Positions 16,958 through 26,459 of a stretch of DNA of 64,000 nucleotides are shown here, piece by piece; the stretch's first letter is position 1; every line of letters begins with the position of its first letter. Source of the DNA: Acidobacteriota bacterium (lineage in GTDB: Bacteria; Acidobacteriota; Blastocatellia; Pyrinomonadales; Pyrinomonadaceae). A program made the translations under genes and the position numbers. The notes below the pieces were generated by a model, which saw only the letters and a program-made list of their open reading frames with translations, did not search any database and had not been told where the DNA came from. Location of the stretch: positions 1,364,001-1,428,000 of the forward strand of contig JADKBM010000016.1 of NCBI GenBank assembly GCA_016715115.1. Direction: 5' to 3'.

Positions 16958-19900
16958 TCAACGCTCAAGCCGGGTCAGTTCGACAAACCGCGGATCGTTC
17001 TTGATCTTGTCGTAGCGCGGCTCGACCGCCGCGAAATTCAGACTGTACGAACGAACCTCGCGCGCGCGGGCGAGCCAACGGACCGCATTGTCGGCATCAC
17101 CGAGCAGCGCATAGGCGATCGCCATCTCGTCGGCATATCCACGGGCGTTGCCCTTGACCACGCCGGACGCTTCGGCCTTTCTCAGACTCGCCATTGCTTC
17201 GTCGCGTTTGCCGCCGATCGTCAACACCTGTGCCGTAATCATCAACCAGCCCGGCTCGTCGGGATCGGTCGCGCCGGCGTAGAGCCTTTCCCGTTCGTAA
17301 GCCGCCGACGCATTCGGAAAATCGCCGGCGCTGAGGTAGATGATGCGCATCGATTTGTGCGCCGGAACCAATGCCGGATTTATTTCAAGCGACTTCTTTG
17401 CAAACGCGATCGCTTCGTCGCGCCGCCCGGCATAGTTGTATATCAATGCCGCCGCGGTCTGGATGATTGCCGACCGCGGCTCGAGTTCGATTGCCTTATT
17501 GATGCTTGCCACTGCGTCGTCAAACCGCCCCATCGACGCCAACGCCAGACCCGACCAATGATGGGCCGTCGCGTATGACGGATTGAGCTCGGTCGCCCGG
17601 CGAAGCTCGACGATCGCGTCTGCGCGTCGATATTCGGAGTAAAGCAGGATGTACCCGAGCGATGCGTGCGCTTCGGCGAGATTTTCATCAAGTTCAAGCG
17701 CCTTTGTCGCGTTCTGTTTGGCGATGCCGTACGCTTCATCAGGCGGCGGAACCTGATAAAGATTCAGAAGCGACCAAGCGTCAGCGAGTCCGGCGTAGGC
17801 GAGAGCGAATTTCGGATCCGTGTCGCGCGCCTTTTCAAACGTCGTGATCGCCTTTCGCAGGTTCTCTGCCGAACGATTTGCCATCAGATATCGACCCGCG
17901 AGATAGAGTTGATAGGCCTCTGAGTTTTCCGTGTAGATCTTGTCGATCTGCTGTCGCTCCGTCGAACTCAGCTCGACCGTCAACGCGTTTAGGACCTGAT
18001 CGGCGATCGATATCTGCAGGCTTGGGAAATCCGTTCGCTTTTCGTTAAATGATCGACTCCATTGGATTTTTTCGGTTTGCGTGTCAATAAGTTCAGCACT
18101 CACCGCAAGTTGATCGCCAGTGTCGTGAAGCGTCCCCCGGAGAACGTACGCGACCCCGAATGTCTTGCCGAGCTCATTCGGCGACTGACCGTCGGGAACA
18201 TTCAACAGTGCGGACCGAACCGAAAGTCCGCTCGCCTGACCGAGTTTGCGATGTATAGATTCGGCGAGCCCAACGCCTAACTCGACTTCGTTCGGCGTAT
18301 GCGAATCGGTCCGGAACGGGAGCACCGCGATCGTTTTCACCCTTTTGTCCAGAACCGTCGGCATTTGCGGCACGACCCTTTCGCCGCCTGTAATGCCGCG
18401 CCACGCGAATACGGCAAGAACTACGAAAAGCAATCCAATAAGTCCGTACGCGGCATAGCGAAATCCCGAACCGGCGTGCCCCGGCGCAACGACATTGTCC
18501 GATGCCGCCAAAACGCTCTCATTGGTGTCGTCGCGGAGGATCATTGTCGCGATCTGCGATTGATGTATCGCATCGGCGTCGCCCGCGCTTCCGATCTGCG
18601 CGACCAAGCCAAGGTATCTCGGATCTTCGCGCAGCGAATCGAACCGCGAATCGACCGGCACGTAGACAGCCCAGTAGTCCTTTTCGTCGATCGATCGTTC
18701 GAGCCAGACGAATGCTTCGTCGATCTCGCCGAGTTCGATGGATATCAGTGCTGAAAAGATCGGCGGAACATATTGTTTGGCGCGTCGCGTTTCGAGTTCG
18801 GCCGCAATCGCCCGCGCCTCTTCAAATTTTCCGACCGCCGCGAGCGCACAGGCGTGCGCGTAAAGCGGCAAACTTTGTCGCTGGCTCAACTCAACCGCCA
18901 GTCCGCATTTGTCGACTGCCTCCAGCGGATCTTCAAGGTACCGCACGAACCATCCGAATCCCGCAAGCGCCGTCGGGTTATTCGGGTGCAGCGCAATCGC
19001 CTGCCGGAGTTTTGCGATCGCGTCGTCAAATCGGCGTGCGTTGCGCAAAATAATCGTGAAGGCCACCGATAGCGAGGCTGATTGGGGATTCAATCGCTCA
19101 GCCGTCAACATCGCCCGCACGGCCCGATCGTGGCGTCCGAGAACCGAATAAAGCTGCCCAAACCAGTTGTGCGCTTCGGCAGAATTCGGATTTAGCCCGA
19201 TCGCCTTCTTGAGGTACTGTTCGGCAGCCACGAAGTCCCAATCGTAACCGAGCGAAATAACAGCGAGCGAGACGTACGCCTCCGAGAGTCCGGGATCGAG
19301 TTCGACCGCTTTGAGCGCCGCTTCTTTTGCGGCCGGGAACGTCTCCGTCGGCGCCATAATGCCGAAAATGCTCAGAAAATTGTAATAGTCCGCGACACCG
19401 CTGTACGCCGGAGCAAAATCAGGGTCGAGCGCGATCGCTTCATAAAAGGCGACGAGCGATTTCGCCAAGCCATCGGCCGTGTATTGATGCCAGTGAAATC
19501 GTCCGCGAAGGTAAGCTTCGTAGGCTTCCGTGTTGCTTGTCCCGCGACTCCCGATTCGTATCTGTTCATCGCCCGTCAAACGCACAACCAGTGCTTCCGC
19601 GATCTGCTTCGAGATCGAATCCTCAAGCGCGAGAACGTCGGTCAACTCTTCATCGAACGATCGAGCCCAGACTGCTGTCCGTTGTGTCGCGTTCAACAGT
19701 TGAATCGAAATGCGAATGCGGCTGCCGACGCGGCGAAGGGATCCGTCGACGACAAACTCGACGCCGAGCTGCGTCGCGGCGTCGAATGGATCGGTCCCGC
19801 CGCCGAAAGGAATTACCGAACTCGTCGGACGAACGATCAGACGACGGATGCCGCTGAGCCGGTTGATCAGCGCGTCCGCCAGACCGATGCCGAGAAATTC

Positions 19901-22669
19901 CTCCTGCGTGTCGTCCGCACGAGTTGCGTGCAGGATCTTCAACGGCAGGACCGCGATCGAGGTTTTTTCGAATTCATCCGGTTCAGCGTTCGTTTCCCGG
20001 AACGCGAGTGGATTCCTCATTCGTCGCAGCAACGCCCAAAACCGAGGATCCTCGTGCAACGGCTTGAGGAGCGGTTCGGTGCCGAGCCAAAGCGCCCACG
20101 GATCGTTCTCGTCGATCGATTGTTCGAGGTATTTGAAGGCTTCGTCCCGATTGTCGAGCGCGGCGTTCGCAAGTCCGAGAAAGCACGGCTTTACATAGCC
20201 GAGTTCGGAAAGCCGAAGCATTTCGTCGAGCACCCGTTCCGCTTCGTCGCGAAGTCCGTTGGCGACGAGCGCGAAACACAGCTGGTATTTTGCGAGTGCC
20301 GAGTCCGGTATCATCTCGTCGAATCGTCGAAAATACGGCAGAGCCGCTTCCGGATTCCCAAGCGCCAAAAGATTGATCCCGATCTGCGCATTGCCCTGCG
20401 GATAGTTCCGATCGAGTTCCGTGATCTGCCGCGCGACCGTCAACGCCTCGTCGAATCGATGCGCCTGATAAAGCGTCCAGGCAACCAGAGTCTTCGTTCG
20501 CGGCGAAAGCGCGTCAAGGCGGTCGGCGATATGGATCTCGCGAACGCCGTCGTCGGTTCGCCCTGTCCCGACGAGCACCGCAGCGTACCATTCATGCGAC
20601 TGCGGATAGTTCGGCGCGAGTTGGATCGATTTAAGTTGGAGGCGCTCCGATTCAGCCCATTCAAATTCATTCTGATGCAGCAATCCGAGCGACGCGTACG
20701 CTTCACCGAGCGAATCGTCGAGCTCGATCGCACGCGATGCCGAGGTCCGCGCGAGCCGAAGTCCCTCGACCGACGGGATCATACCGTAGATATTGGCCCA
20801 AATGTAAAAATCCGCAAGGCCGACGTGGGCCAGCGCATAACCCGGATCCGCGGCGATCGCGGCCTCAAAAGCTTCGCGGGCTTTGCTCAGCGAATCGGGA
20901 GTGAATTGGTTCCAGTAATAACGACCGCGCAGATATGCTTCGTATGCATCGGGCGAGTTCGTCCGGCGCTTGTTCAGCTGAAGTTCCTCTTCACCCGTGA
21001 GTTGCGGAACGAGCGACTTGACGACGCGTTCGGAGATCGAGTCCTCGATCTCGAGAACATCGGAGAAACTTTCGTCGAAGCTCTCCGCCCAACGCGCCGA
21101 GTTTTCAGCGACGCTCAGAAACTGGAGCGTGATCCGCAAACGATCGCCGGCGCGTCGGATGTTGCCGTCGAGAATAAAGTCGACGCCGAGCGCTCGTCCG
21201 GCGGCGAATGGATCGTTTTCGCCGTCGGCGAAACGCAGCACCGAGCTTGTCGGGCGAACAACAAAACGACGGATGTTGGAAAGCCGGGTGATCAACGCGT
21301 CGGCGAGTCCGATGCCCAGAAATTCGTCGCCCGTATCCCCGCGCATTCCGACGGCCAGCATCTTCAGCGGAAGAACGGCGAGCGAGATCTCACCGTCGGA
21401 GGCCCGTGTGATCGAACGCGGGATTCGCATCGACGACGAACGGAAGTCTTCGGCCATAACCGGCCGGTTTTCAAGAAAGTGAAGAATGTCGTCGGCAAAC
21501 TCGCCGGCGGATCGATATCGTTCGTTCGGATCCTTGCGCATCGCCTTGAGCACGATCCGTTCGAGATCACCGGAAAGGTCTCGGCGCAGCGTCTCCAGAT
21601 TCGAATTTCGATTTTCGAAGACGTGGCCCGAATCGGTGCGGTCCGATTCGCCGGTTGCGACAAGATTATCGTCCCGCGTCAAGCTGGCGCCGAGGCTATC
21701 AGGTTCTTCCTCGCAAATGACCCGCGCGATCTCATGCAGTGCCCGATTCTTCAAACGGTACGGACGGTGTCCGGTGAGCAACTCGTAGAGCAGAACGCCG
21801 AGACTGTAGATATCGCTGGCGATCGTCACCGCCTCGCCGCGGACCTGTTCGGGTGACGCGTATTCGGGCGTCATCATCCGCATCGCCGTCGCGGTCGGGT
21901 CGATCGAATCGGCGGCGAGCTCAGGATTGAGTATTTTGGCGATGCCGAAGTCAAGGAGTTTGACCAGCCCGTCCGATGTGACGAGAATATTCGACGGTTT
22001 GATGTCGCGATGGATGATCAGATTCTGATGGGCGTAGTCGATCGCAAAACAAATCGTTCGGAAGAGTTCCAGACGTTGGTTGATCGAAAGCTTTTCCGAA
22101 TCGCAATAGCGATAGACCGGTTTGCCCTCGATGAATTCCATCACGAAAAACGGTAGCCCATCGTCGGTCGTGCCGCCGTCGAGAAGTCGTGCGATGTTCG
22201 GATGGTCGAGCGTCGCGAGGATCTGGCGCTCGTTTCGAAAGCGGCGGACGATGAAATCCGTGTCCATTCCGCGTTTGATTACTTTAAGTGCGACTCGCTG
22301 GCGGAACTCGCCGTCATCTCGTTCGGCGAGGTACACGGCTCCCATACCGCCGCGACCTATTTCGTGAGTCAATCGGTAAGCGCCGAGCCGACGGCCGATC
22401 AGCGTTTCCTCGACGCGCCTTATCTCGTCGCCGAGCGAATCGGAGATCCTTCCGCGTTCTGTCTTTCCGAGCATCAACGAATCGGTCCACGCCGGCGACT
22501 CAATAAAATCGTCGGCATCTTCAAGATTCGAAACGAGTTTTCGGACTTCGGCGACGAGTTCCTGATCGGCGGAGTGATTCTCGTCGAGAAAGCGTTCGCG
22601 ATCGTCAGGCGCGAGCTCGACGACCGCCTGAAAAACCTCTTCGATTTGACGCCAACGCCTTTGATCCAT
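16958..22669 (-). CDS. Giant Ser/Thr protein kinase with three TolB-like/TPR modules
   Basis: The 1903-residue protein starts at the ATG at 22669. Residues 97-370 are a Hanks-type kinase: glycine loop GRGGMG at 105-110, K129, HRDIKPSN with D222, DFG at 240-242. Three homologous modules follow, starting near residues 425, 900 and 1445. Each opens with a TolB-amino-terminal-like domain (AVLPLK...FLGIGLADALI, then SFDE) and continues into five to nine TPRs. A transmembrane helix lies near 1402-1424, so the kinase and modules 1-2 are cytoplasmic and module 3 is periplasmic. The ECF sigma gene is directly upstream on the same strand, a pairing typical of signalling in this phylum. Probably senses an envelope cue and phosphorylates unknown targets. 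Confidence 0.9.
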   Translation of the reverse strand: MDQRRWRQIEEVFQAVVELAPDDRERFLDENHSADQELVAEVRKLVSNLEDADDFIESPAWTDSLMLGKTERGRISDSLGDEIRRVEETLIGRRLGAYRLTHEIGRGGMGAVYLAERDDGEFRQRVALKVIKRGMDTDFIVRRFRNERQILATLDHPNIARLLDGGTTDDGLPFFVMEFIEGKPVYRYCDSEKLSINQRLELFRTICFAIDYAHQNLIIHRDIKPSNILVTSDGLVKLLDFGIAKILNPELAADSIDPTATAMRMMTPEYASPEQVRGEAVTIASDIYSLGVLLYELLTGHRPYRLKNRALHEIARVICEEEPDSLGASLTRDDNLVATGESDRTDSGHVFENRNSNLETLRRDLSGDLERIVLKAMRKDPNERYRSAGEFADDILHFLENRPVMAEDFRSSSMRIPRSITRASDGEISLAVLPLKMLAVGMRGDTGDEFLGIGLADALITRLSNIRRFVVRPTSSVLRFADGENDPFAAGRALGVDFILDGNIRRAGDRLRITLQFLSVAENSARWAESFDESFSDVLEIEDSISERVVKSLVPQLTGEEELQLNKRRTNSPDAYEAYLRGRYYWNQFTPDSLSKAREAFEAAIAADPGYALAHVGLADFYIWANIYGMIPSVEGLRLARTSASRAIELDDSLGEAYASLGLLHQNEFEWAESERLQLKSIQLAPNYPQSHEWYAAVLVGTGRTDDGVREIHIADRLDALSPRTKTLVAWTLYQAHRFDEALTVARQITELDRNYPQGNAQIGINLLALGNPEAALPYFRRFDEMIPDSALAKYQLCFALVANGLRDEAERVLDEMLRLSELGYVKPCFLGLANAALDNRDEAFKYLEQSIDENDPWALWLGTEPLLKPLHEDPRFWALLRRMRNPLAFRETNAEPDEFEKTSIAVLPLKILHATRADDTQEEFLGIGLADALINRLSGIRRLIVRPTSSVIPFGGGTDPFDAATQLGVEFVVDGSLRRVGSRIRISIQLLNATQRTAVWARSFDEELTDVLALEDSISKQIAEALVVRLTGDEQIRIGSRGTSNTEAYEAYLRGRFHWHQYTADGLAKSLVAFYEAIALDPDFAPAYSGVADYYNFLSIFGIMAPTETFPAAKEAALKAVELDPGLSEAYVSLAVISLGYDWDFVAAEQYLKKAIGLNPNSAEAHNWFGQLYSVLGRHDRAVRAMLTAERLNPQSASLSVAFTIILRNARRFDDAIAKLRQAIALHPNNPTALAGFGWFVRYLEDPLEAVDKCGLAVELSQRQSLPLYAHACALAAVGKFEEARAIAAELETRRAKQYVPPIFSALISIELGEIDEAFVWLERSIDEKDYWAVYVPVDSRFDSLREDPRYLGLVAQIGSAGDADAIHQSQIATMILRDDTNESVLAASDNVVAPGHAGSGFRYAAYGLIGLLFVVLAVFAWRGITGGERVVPQMPTVLDKRVKTIAVLPFRTDSHTPNEVELGVGLAESIHRKLGQASGLSVRSALLNVPDGQSPNELGKTFGVAYVLRGTLHDTGDQLAVSAELIDTQTEKIQWSRSFNEKRTDFPSLQISIADQVLNALTVELSSTERQQIDKIYTENSEAYQLYLAGRYLMANRSAENLRKAITTFEKARDTDPKFALAYAGLADAWSLLNLYQVPPPDEAYGIAKQNATKALELDENLAEAHASLGYILLYSEYRRADAIVELRRATELNPSYATAHHWSGLALASMGRFDDAVASINKAIELEPRSAIIQTAAALIYNYAGRRDEAIAFAKKSLEINPALVPAHKSMRIIYLSAGDFPNASAAYERERLYAGATDPDEPGWLMITAQVLTIGGKRDEAMASLRKAEASGVVKGNARGYADEMAIAYALLGDADNAVRWLARAREVRSYSLNFAAVEPRYDKIKNDPRFVELTRLER

Positions 22670-22765
22670 TTTGGATTTTAGGTTTTAGATTTTGGATTGG
22701 TCCAACGTCTTAGCCAAAACGGCAATCCGAAATTGGGGGCTCTCGAAATCCAAAATCCAAAATAG
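22670..22765. repeat. Heptamer-type repeats between sigma factor and kinase
   Basis: Short runs of TTTTGGA/TTTAGGT units abut the kinase start codon, and AAATCCA units lie near 22745-22762. They are related to the TTTSGGA family seen at 6.9 kb, in both orientations. Confidence 0.6.
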
Positions 22766-22776
22766 CAACTCCCAAA

Positions 22777-23346
22777 TCAATTCCTGGCTATTTGTCCGTA
22801 GAGCCACGCCTTGGCCATTTTCCAATGGCGCTTGACGGTGATCTCGCTAACACCCATTACTTCGGCGGTTTCTTCGACCGACAGGCCGCCGAAATATCGA
22901 AGCTCGACGATGCGCGCCTTTTGGGGATCCAATTCGTTGAGGTTTTCGAGCGCTTCGTCGAGAGCAAGAAGTTCAAAACTCTTCGCGTCCGAGACAACGA
23001 CCAGAGCTTCTTCCAGTTGTTCCTTTGAGAATTCGCCGCCGCGTTTTTCGGAATTATGCTTGCGTGCGTGATCGACCAGGATGCGCCGCATAATATTCGC
23101 CGCGACTCCGAAAAAATGCGCACGATTCTGCCACTGGACGTTGCGCTGGTCGACGAGTTTCATATACGCCTCGTGCACCAGCGCCGTTGGCTGCAGCGTG
23201 TGATCGGCGCGTTCGCGCCGCAGATAGTTGTTTGCCAACTTGCGAAGTTCGCCATAAACGATCGGGAGAAGCGCCTCAAGAACCTGCGTGTTTCCGCCGG
23301 TCAATTCGACAAGCAACTGGGTGACGTTTTTATCCGATTGTTCCAC
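22777..23346 (-). CDS. ECF RNA polymerase sigma factor
   Basis: I place the start at the GTG at 23346 (189 residues), the usual size for this group; a longer frame to 23487 lacks conserved sequence. Residues 1-95 hold region 2, with YLRRERADHTLQPTALVHEAYMKL followed by RAHFFGVAANIMRRILVDHAR. The C-terminal part holds region 4, with LDPQKARIVELRYFGGLSVEETAEVMGVSEITVKRHW as the helix-turn-helix. This is the ECF subgroup found with Ser/Thr kinases in acidobacteria and planctomycetes. The kinase gene follows after 107 bp on the same strand. Activation by phosphorylation from that kinase is plausible but unproven. Confidence 0.9.
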   Translation of the reverse strand: MEQSDKNVTQLLVELTGGNTQVLEALLPIVYGELRKLANNYLRRERADHTLQPTALVHEAYMKLVDQRNVQWQNRAHFFGVAANIMRRILVDHARKHNSEKRGGEFSKEQLEEALVVVSDAKSFELLALDEALENLNELDPQKARIVELRYFGGLSVEETAEVMGVSEITVKRHWKMAKAWLYGQIARN

Positions 23347-23517
23347 GCTGAAAACGACCTTCAAATTCTTCTCAAAACCGTCCTCAAAGTATAACCAAAG
23401 TCCCCGATTACTCCAACCAAAATATGCTTTTGATACTTCACTGATACCTTCCGCCGATCGTTTGCGCGTGAACGATTGACGGCGCAAAACGGCCGACCAT
23501 TCAAGGAGAGCATTAAT

Positions 23518-24960
23518 ATGAAAAACATCCGATTCATCTTTATCGCAATTATTCTTTCAGCCCTTTCGATCACGGCGGCGGCGGACGTCAAAGTCAAGTC
23601 CAGGCAGTCAGTCAGCGGCCAAACGACCGAGAGCACGACGTATATCAAAGGCAAGCGCCAACGCTCCGAGCAAAACACGGGCGGAATTTCCAGCGTGACG
23701 CTTACGCAATGCGACCTCAAGCGAAGCGTTCAGATCAATCCGCAAGCGCAGGTCTATCTTGTCAATTCCTGGGCAGCGGACAATACCGTTCCCGCCAAAG
23801 TGACGAAAAGCGGCTCGACCACCGTCGAGTCCAAAAAGGGCGGCGTCCTGACGACGACGGTCACGACAAAAGATACGGGCGAAACCAAGAAAATGTTCGG
23901 CTACATCGCTCGTCATCTGATCGTCACGATCGAGACCGAATCATCTGCCGACGCGTGTTCGCAAACCAAGTCGAAGATGGTCACCGATGGCTGGTACATC
24001 GACGCGGCATTCGCGCTCGATTGCGATTATGACCGCTACGGGCATATTCAGCCGAACCCGCGCGGCGGCTGTATCGACAGATACGAAGTCAAACAGGTTG
24101 GCGCGGCCAAACGCGGATATCCGGTTGTCGAAAAAACGACGATGTTCGATGCGTCGGGCAAGGAATCGTTCACGATGACGAACGAGGTTATCGAACTTTC
24201 AAGCGCCACGCTCGACGCAGCTTTATTCGACGTTCCCGCTGATTATCGTGAAGTTCAAGACAGTTCGCAGATGTACGCGGCGCGGACTACCGCGATCTCG
24301 AACATTTCGGATCGGTCGATGAATACTTCCGTTCCGTCGACGGATCAGTCGGGCCTCAATTCAACGATCGCATCAAAAAGCGCGAGCCGCGAGGCGACCC
24401 CGATGCTTGCCGAAAGGAAGGAAGGCGTGATTCGCATCGGTTTGCCGGCGATCAAAACGGGTTCCGTCGGTGACGGAGTCAATGCCGCCGAATTGGCCGC
24501 CGCGATCGAGAACACGTTCGGAGGATATTTCAAGGGAACGAAGATCGAGATCGTCAAGCTCGAGGCGAAATTGTCGATCGCGATCGAAGCGGAGGCCGCC
24601 GACAAGGAATGCGATTTTGTTCTTTACGCGCAGACATCCCACAAGAAAGGCGGCGGGAGCGGATTTGGAATGTTCACGAAGGTCATTGCGCCCGTAGTGA
24701 GCCGTACGGGAATCGGCCAAACGGGAAGTACGGTCGGCAACGTCGCCGGGCAAGTTGCGACCCAGACAATCTATTCGGCAGCGAGCGCTTCGGCGAACAT
24801 CAAACCAAAGGATGAAGTGACGCTCGACATTAAATTGGTCAAAGGCTCGACGGTCGCAATGTCAAAGCAGTTCAAAGCAAAAGCCAAATCGGCAGGCGAA
24901 GACATCATTTCGCCGCTCGTCGAACAGGCCGCGACGGCGATCATCGAAGTTGCGAGGTAG
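23518..24960 (+). CDS. Exported protein of unknown function
   Basis: The ATG at 23518 has a strong AAGGAGAG ribosome-binding site and gives 480 residues with a signal peptide (1-22). The N-terminal half (25-250) resembles proteins that assess a stored value, with VSGQTTESTTYIKGKRQRSE-type strands, and contains four cysteines. Residues 300-480 form a second region with a glycine-rich hydrophobic stretch (GIGQTGSTVGNVAGQVATQ) and a lysine-rich end. I recognise no enzyme family. It is divergent from the sigma/kinase operon and shares a 170-bp promoter region with it, so it may be a regulated target. A strong hairpin follows the stop. Confidence 0.65.
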   Translation: MKNIRFIFIAIILSALSITAAADVKVKSRQSVSGQTTESTTYIKGKRQRSEQNTGGISSVTLTQCDLKRSVQINPQAQVYLVNSWAADNTVPAKVTKSGSTTVESKKGGVLTTTVTTKDTGETKKMFGYIARHLIVTIETESSADACSQTKSKMVTDGWYIDAAFALDCDYDRYGHIQPNPRGGCIDRYEVKQVGAAKRGYPVVEKTTMFDASGKESFTMTNEVIELSSATLDAALFDVPADYREVQDSSQMYAARTTAISNISDRSMNTSVPSTDQSGLNSTIASKSASREATPMLAERKEGVIRIGLPAIKTGSVGDGVNAAELAAAIENTFGGYFKGTKIEIVKLEAKLSIAIEAEAADKECDFVLYAQTSHKKGGGSGFGMFTKVIAPVVSRTGIGQTGSTVGNVAGQVATQTIYSAASASANIKPKDEVTLDIKLVKGSTVAMSKQFKAKAKSAGEDIISPLVEQAATAIIEVAR

Positions 24961-24968
24961 GAACCAAG

Positions 24969-25002
24969 AGGGACCGCGTGAATCTCGAGTCACGCGGTCC
25001 CT
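24969..25002 (+). terminator. Hairpin terminator after the exported protein
   Basis: AGGGACCGCGTGA pairs perfectly with TCACGCGGTCCCT (13-bp stem, 8-nt loop) 9 bp after the stop codon. It lacks a strong T tract (CGCTGGCGTTTTG follows), so it may be an imperfect intrinsic terminator or an mRNA-stabilising hairpin. The remaining 200 bp to 25208 hold nothing recognisable. Confidence 0.65.
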
Positions 25003-25208
25003 CGCTGGCGTTTTGATATCGCGCTTGCCATATGTGTTGCTCGAATCGAGATCTTGTCCGCGTCGGCGACAAGCGACCGACAGTCGGTCGTTCGCGATTC
25101 GGCGTCTCCGACGCAACGAAACCGAATGCATCCAAATAGCTTATTAAAGATAACTTAATCTTCGTGCAGGCAAGGCGCCTCAAATACATATATGGCTTGC
25201 GAGATGTG

Positions 25209-26312
25209 TTAATCGAATAATGTCCGCCTTTTTTCGTAGGCTTCGCGAACGATACGTACATCCTCCAAAAACGACGGAAGTTCTTCCAATCGCAAGGCCT
25301 GCGGCCCGTCCACGAGCGCCACGCTCGGGTCAGGATGAAAATCGACGAGGATCATATTCGCGCCGGCGATTACTCCTTGCGCGGTGACGTGCATAATGTC
25401 GAGAATATTGTCCGAACTGCGCGCGCGCGAACCGACCGAGTGCGACGGATCGACGCAAACCGGCATCCGGGTAAGTCGCTTGACGACCGGAATATGAGCA
25501 AAATCGACCATGTTCCGATGCGGATCTCCGATGTTCGTCTTCATCCCCCGAAACGCGAAGATAACCTTTTGATTGCCCTCGCTGGCGAGGTACTCGGCCG
25601 CGTGGAGCGATTCGTCAAGCGTGATCCCGAAGCCGCGCTTGAGGAGAACCGGGAACTCCTGTTGGCGTCCCGCGCTCTTGAGCAACTCAAAATTCTGCGT
25701 GTTGCGCGTGCCTATCTGAAGCATCACGCCTGTCGGATCACCCGTCGCGGCGAGCGCTTCGCGGATCTCGTCGATATGCGATTCGTGGGTGATCTCCATC
25801 GCGATGACCTTGATGCCATATTTTCCGGCGAGTTCGAAAACGTATTCGAGGCAATTCTTCCCGTGCCCCTGGAACGAATACGGGCTGGTCCGCGGCTTGT
25901 ACGCGCCCATCCGCGTGCAAACCTGGCCGTTCTCTTTCAGCGCCTGCATCATCCGTTCGACGCTTTGTGGTGAATCCACCGCGCATAGGCCGGCGAAAAC
26001 GTTCAGATTGTCCTGACTGAAAACCACGCCCTGATATATAAAATGGTTCGGACGGCTATCGTTCTTGTGACGTCCGAGGACGCGGTACTCTTCTGAAACG
26101 CGGACGACGTGGTCGACGCCCGGAAAACTGCGCATTTCGTCCAGCGAAATCGCGGCTGTATTGCCGATCAGATAAATTTCGGTCAAAACCTGTTCGGCGC
26201 CCTGCACGTGATGAACGCGCATTTCGATGTTGGGCAGGTTCTTCAAATGCGACTCGAGCCGCAGGAATTCACGGCTCTCGGCATCGGTCTGCGGTTTAAG
26301 GATAATGATCAT
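25209..26312 (-). CDS. aroF: 3-deoxy-7-phosphoheptulonate (DAHP) synthase
   Basis: I use the ATG at 26312 (367 residues); the longer frame upstream is translated REP repeat. Residues 1-75 are a ferredoxin-like regulatory domain and 90-360 the barrel, with RMGAYKPRTSPYSFQG, KVIFAFRGMKT and PVCVDPSHSVGSR matching the AroA(I-beta)/KDO8P-type synthases. It condenses phosphoenolpyruvate with erythrose 4-phosphate to start the shikimate pathway. The pheA gene lies immediately upstream on the same strand, separated by a 147-bp REP-rich spacer, so both probably belong to one aromatic amino-acid transcription unit. Feedback inhibition through the N-terminal domain is common in this group. Confidence 0.93.
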   Translation of the reverse strand: MIIILKPQTDAESREFLRLESHLKNLPNIEMRVHHVQGAEQVLTEIYLIGNTAAISLDEMRSFPGVDHVVRVSEEYRVLGRHKNDSRPNHFIYQGVVFSQDNLNVFAGLCAVDSPQSVERMMQALKENGQVCTRMGAYKPRTSPYSFQGHGKNCLEYVFELAGKYGIKVIAMEITHESHIDEIREALAATGDPTGVMLQIGTRNTQNFELLKSAGRQQEFPVLLKRGFGITLDESLHAAEYLASEGNQKVIFAFRGMKTNIGDPHRNMVDFAHIPVVKRLTRMPVCVDPSHSVGSRARSSDNILDIMHVTAQGVIAGANMILVDFHPDPSVALVDGPQALRLEELPSFLEDVRIVREAYEKRRTLFD

Positions 26313-26321
26313 AATGATTCT

Positions 26322-26459
26322 GACTGGAGCGCAAGCGTCCCCGCTTGCAATGAGCGCGGAGCGCGAACGAACCGTTTCACGAAATTGCTGTCCCGGCCCA
26401 AAGGCCGCGACGGCGCTTCGCACCGTTTGCGGGACGCTTGCGGGACGCTTGCGCTCCGG
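26322..26459. repeat. Pair of REP-like palindromes between pheA and aroF
   Basis: GGAGCGCAAGCGTCCCCGCTTGC with a GAGCGCGGAGCGCGAA tail lies at 26326-26367. An inverted partner, GGGACGCTTGCGGGACGCTTGCGCTCC, lies at 26430-26456. The two face each other, the arrangement of a BIME-type element. Confidence 0.75.

Noticed and set aside
19484..21856. 790-codon open frame antisense to the kinase
   Set aside because: Shadow of the TPR modules on the other strand; composition is dominated by Arg, Phe and Val and no domain is visible.
26313..26423. 37-residue N-terminal extension of DAHP synthase
   Set aside because: It is translated REP sequence; the conserved protein starts with the ATG at 26312.
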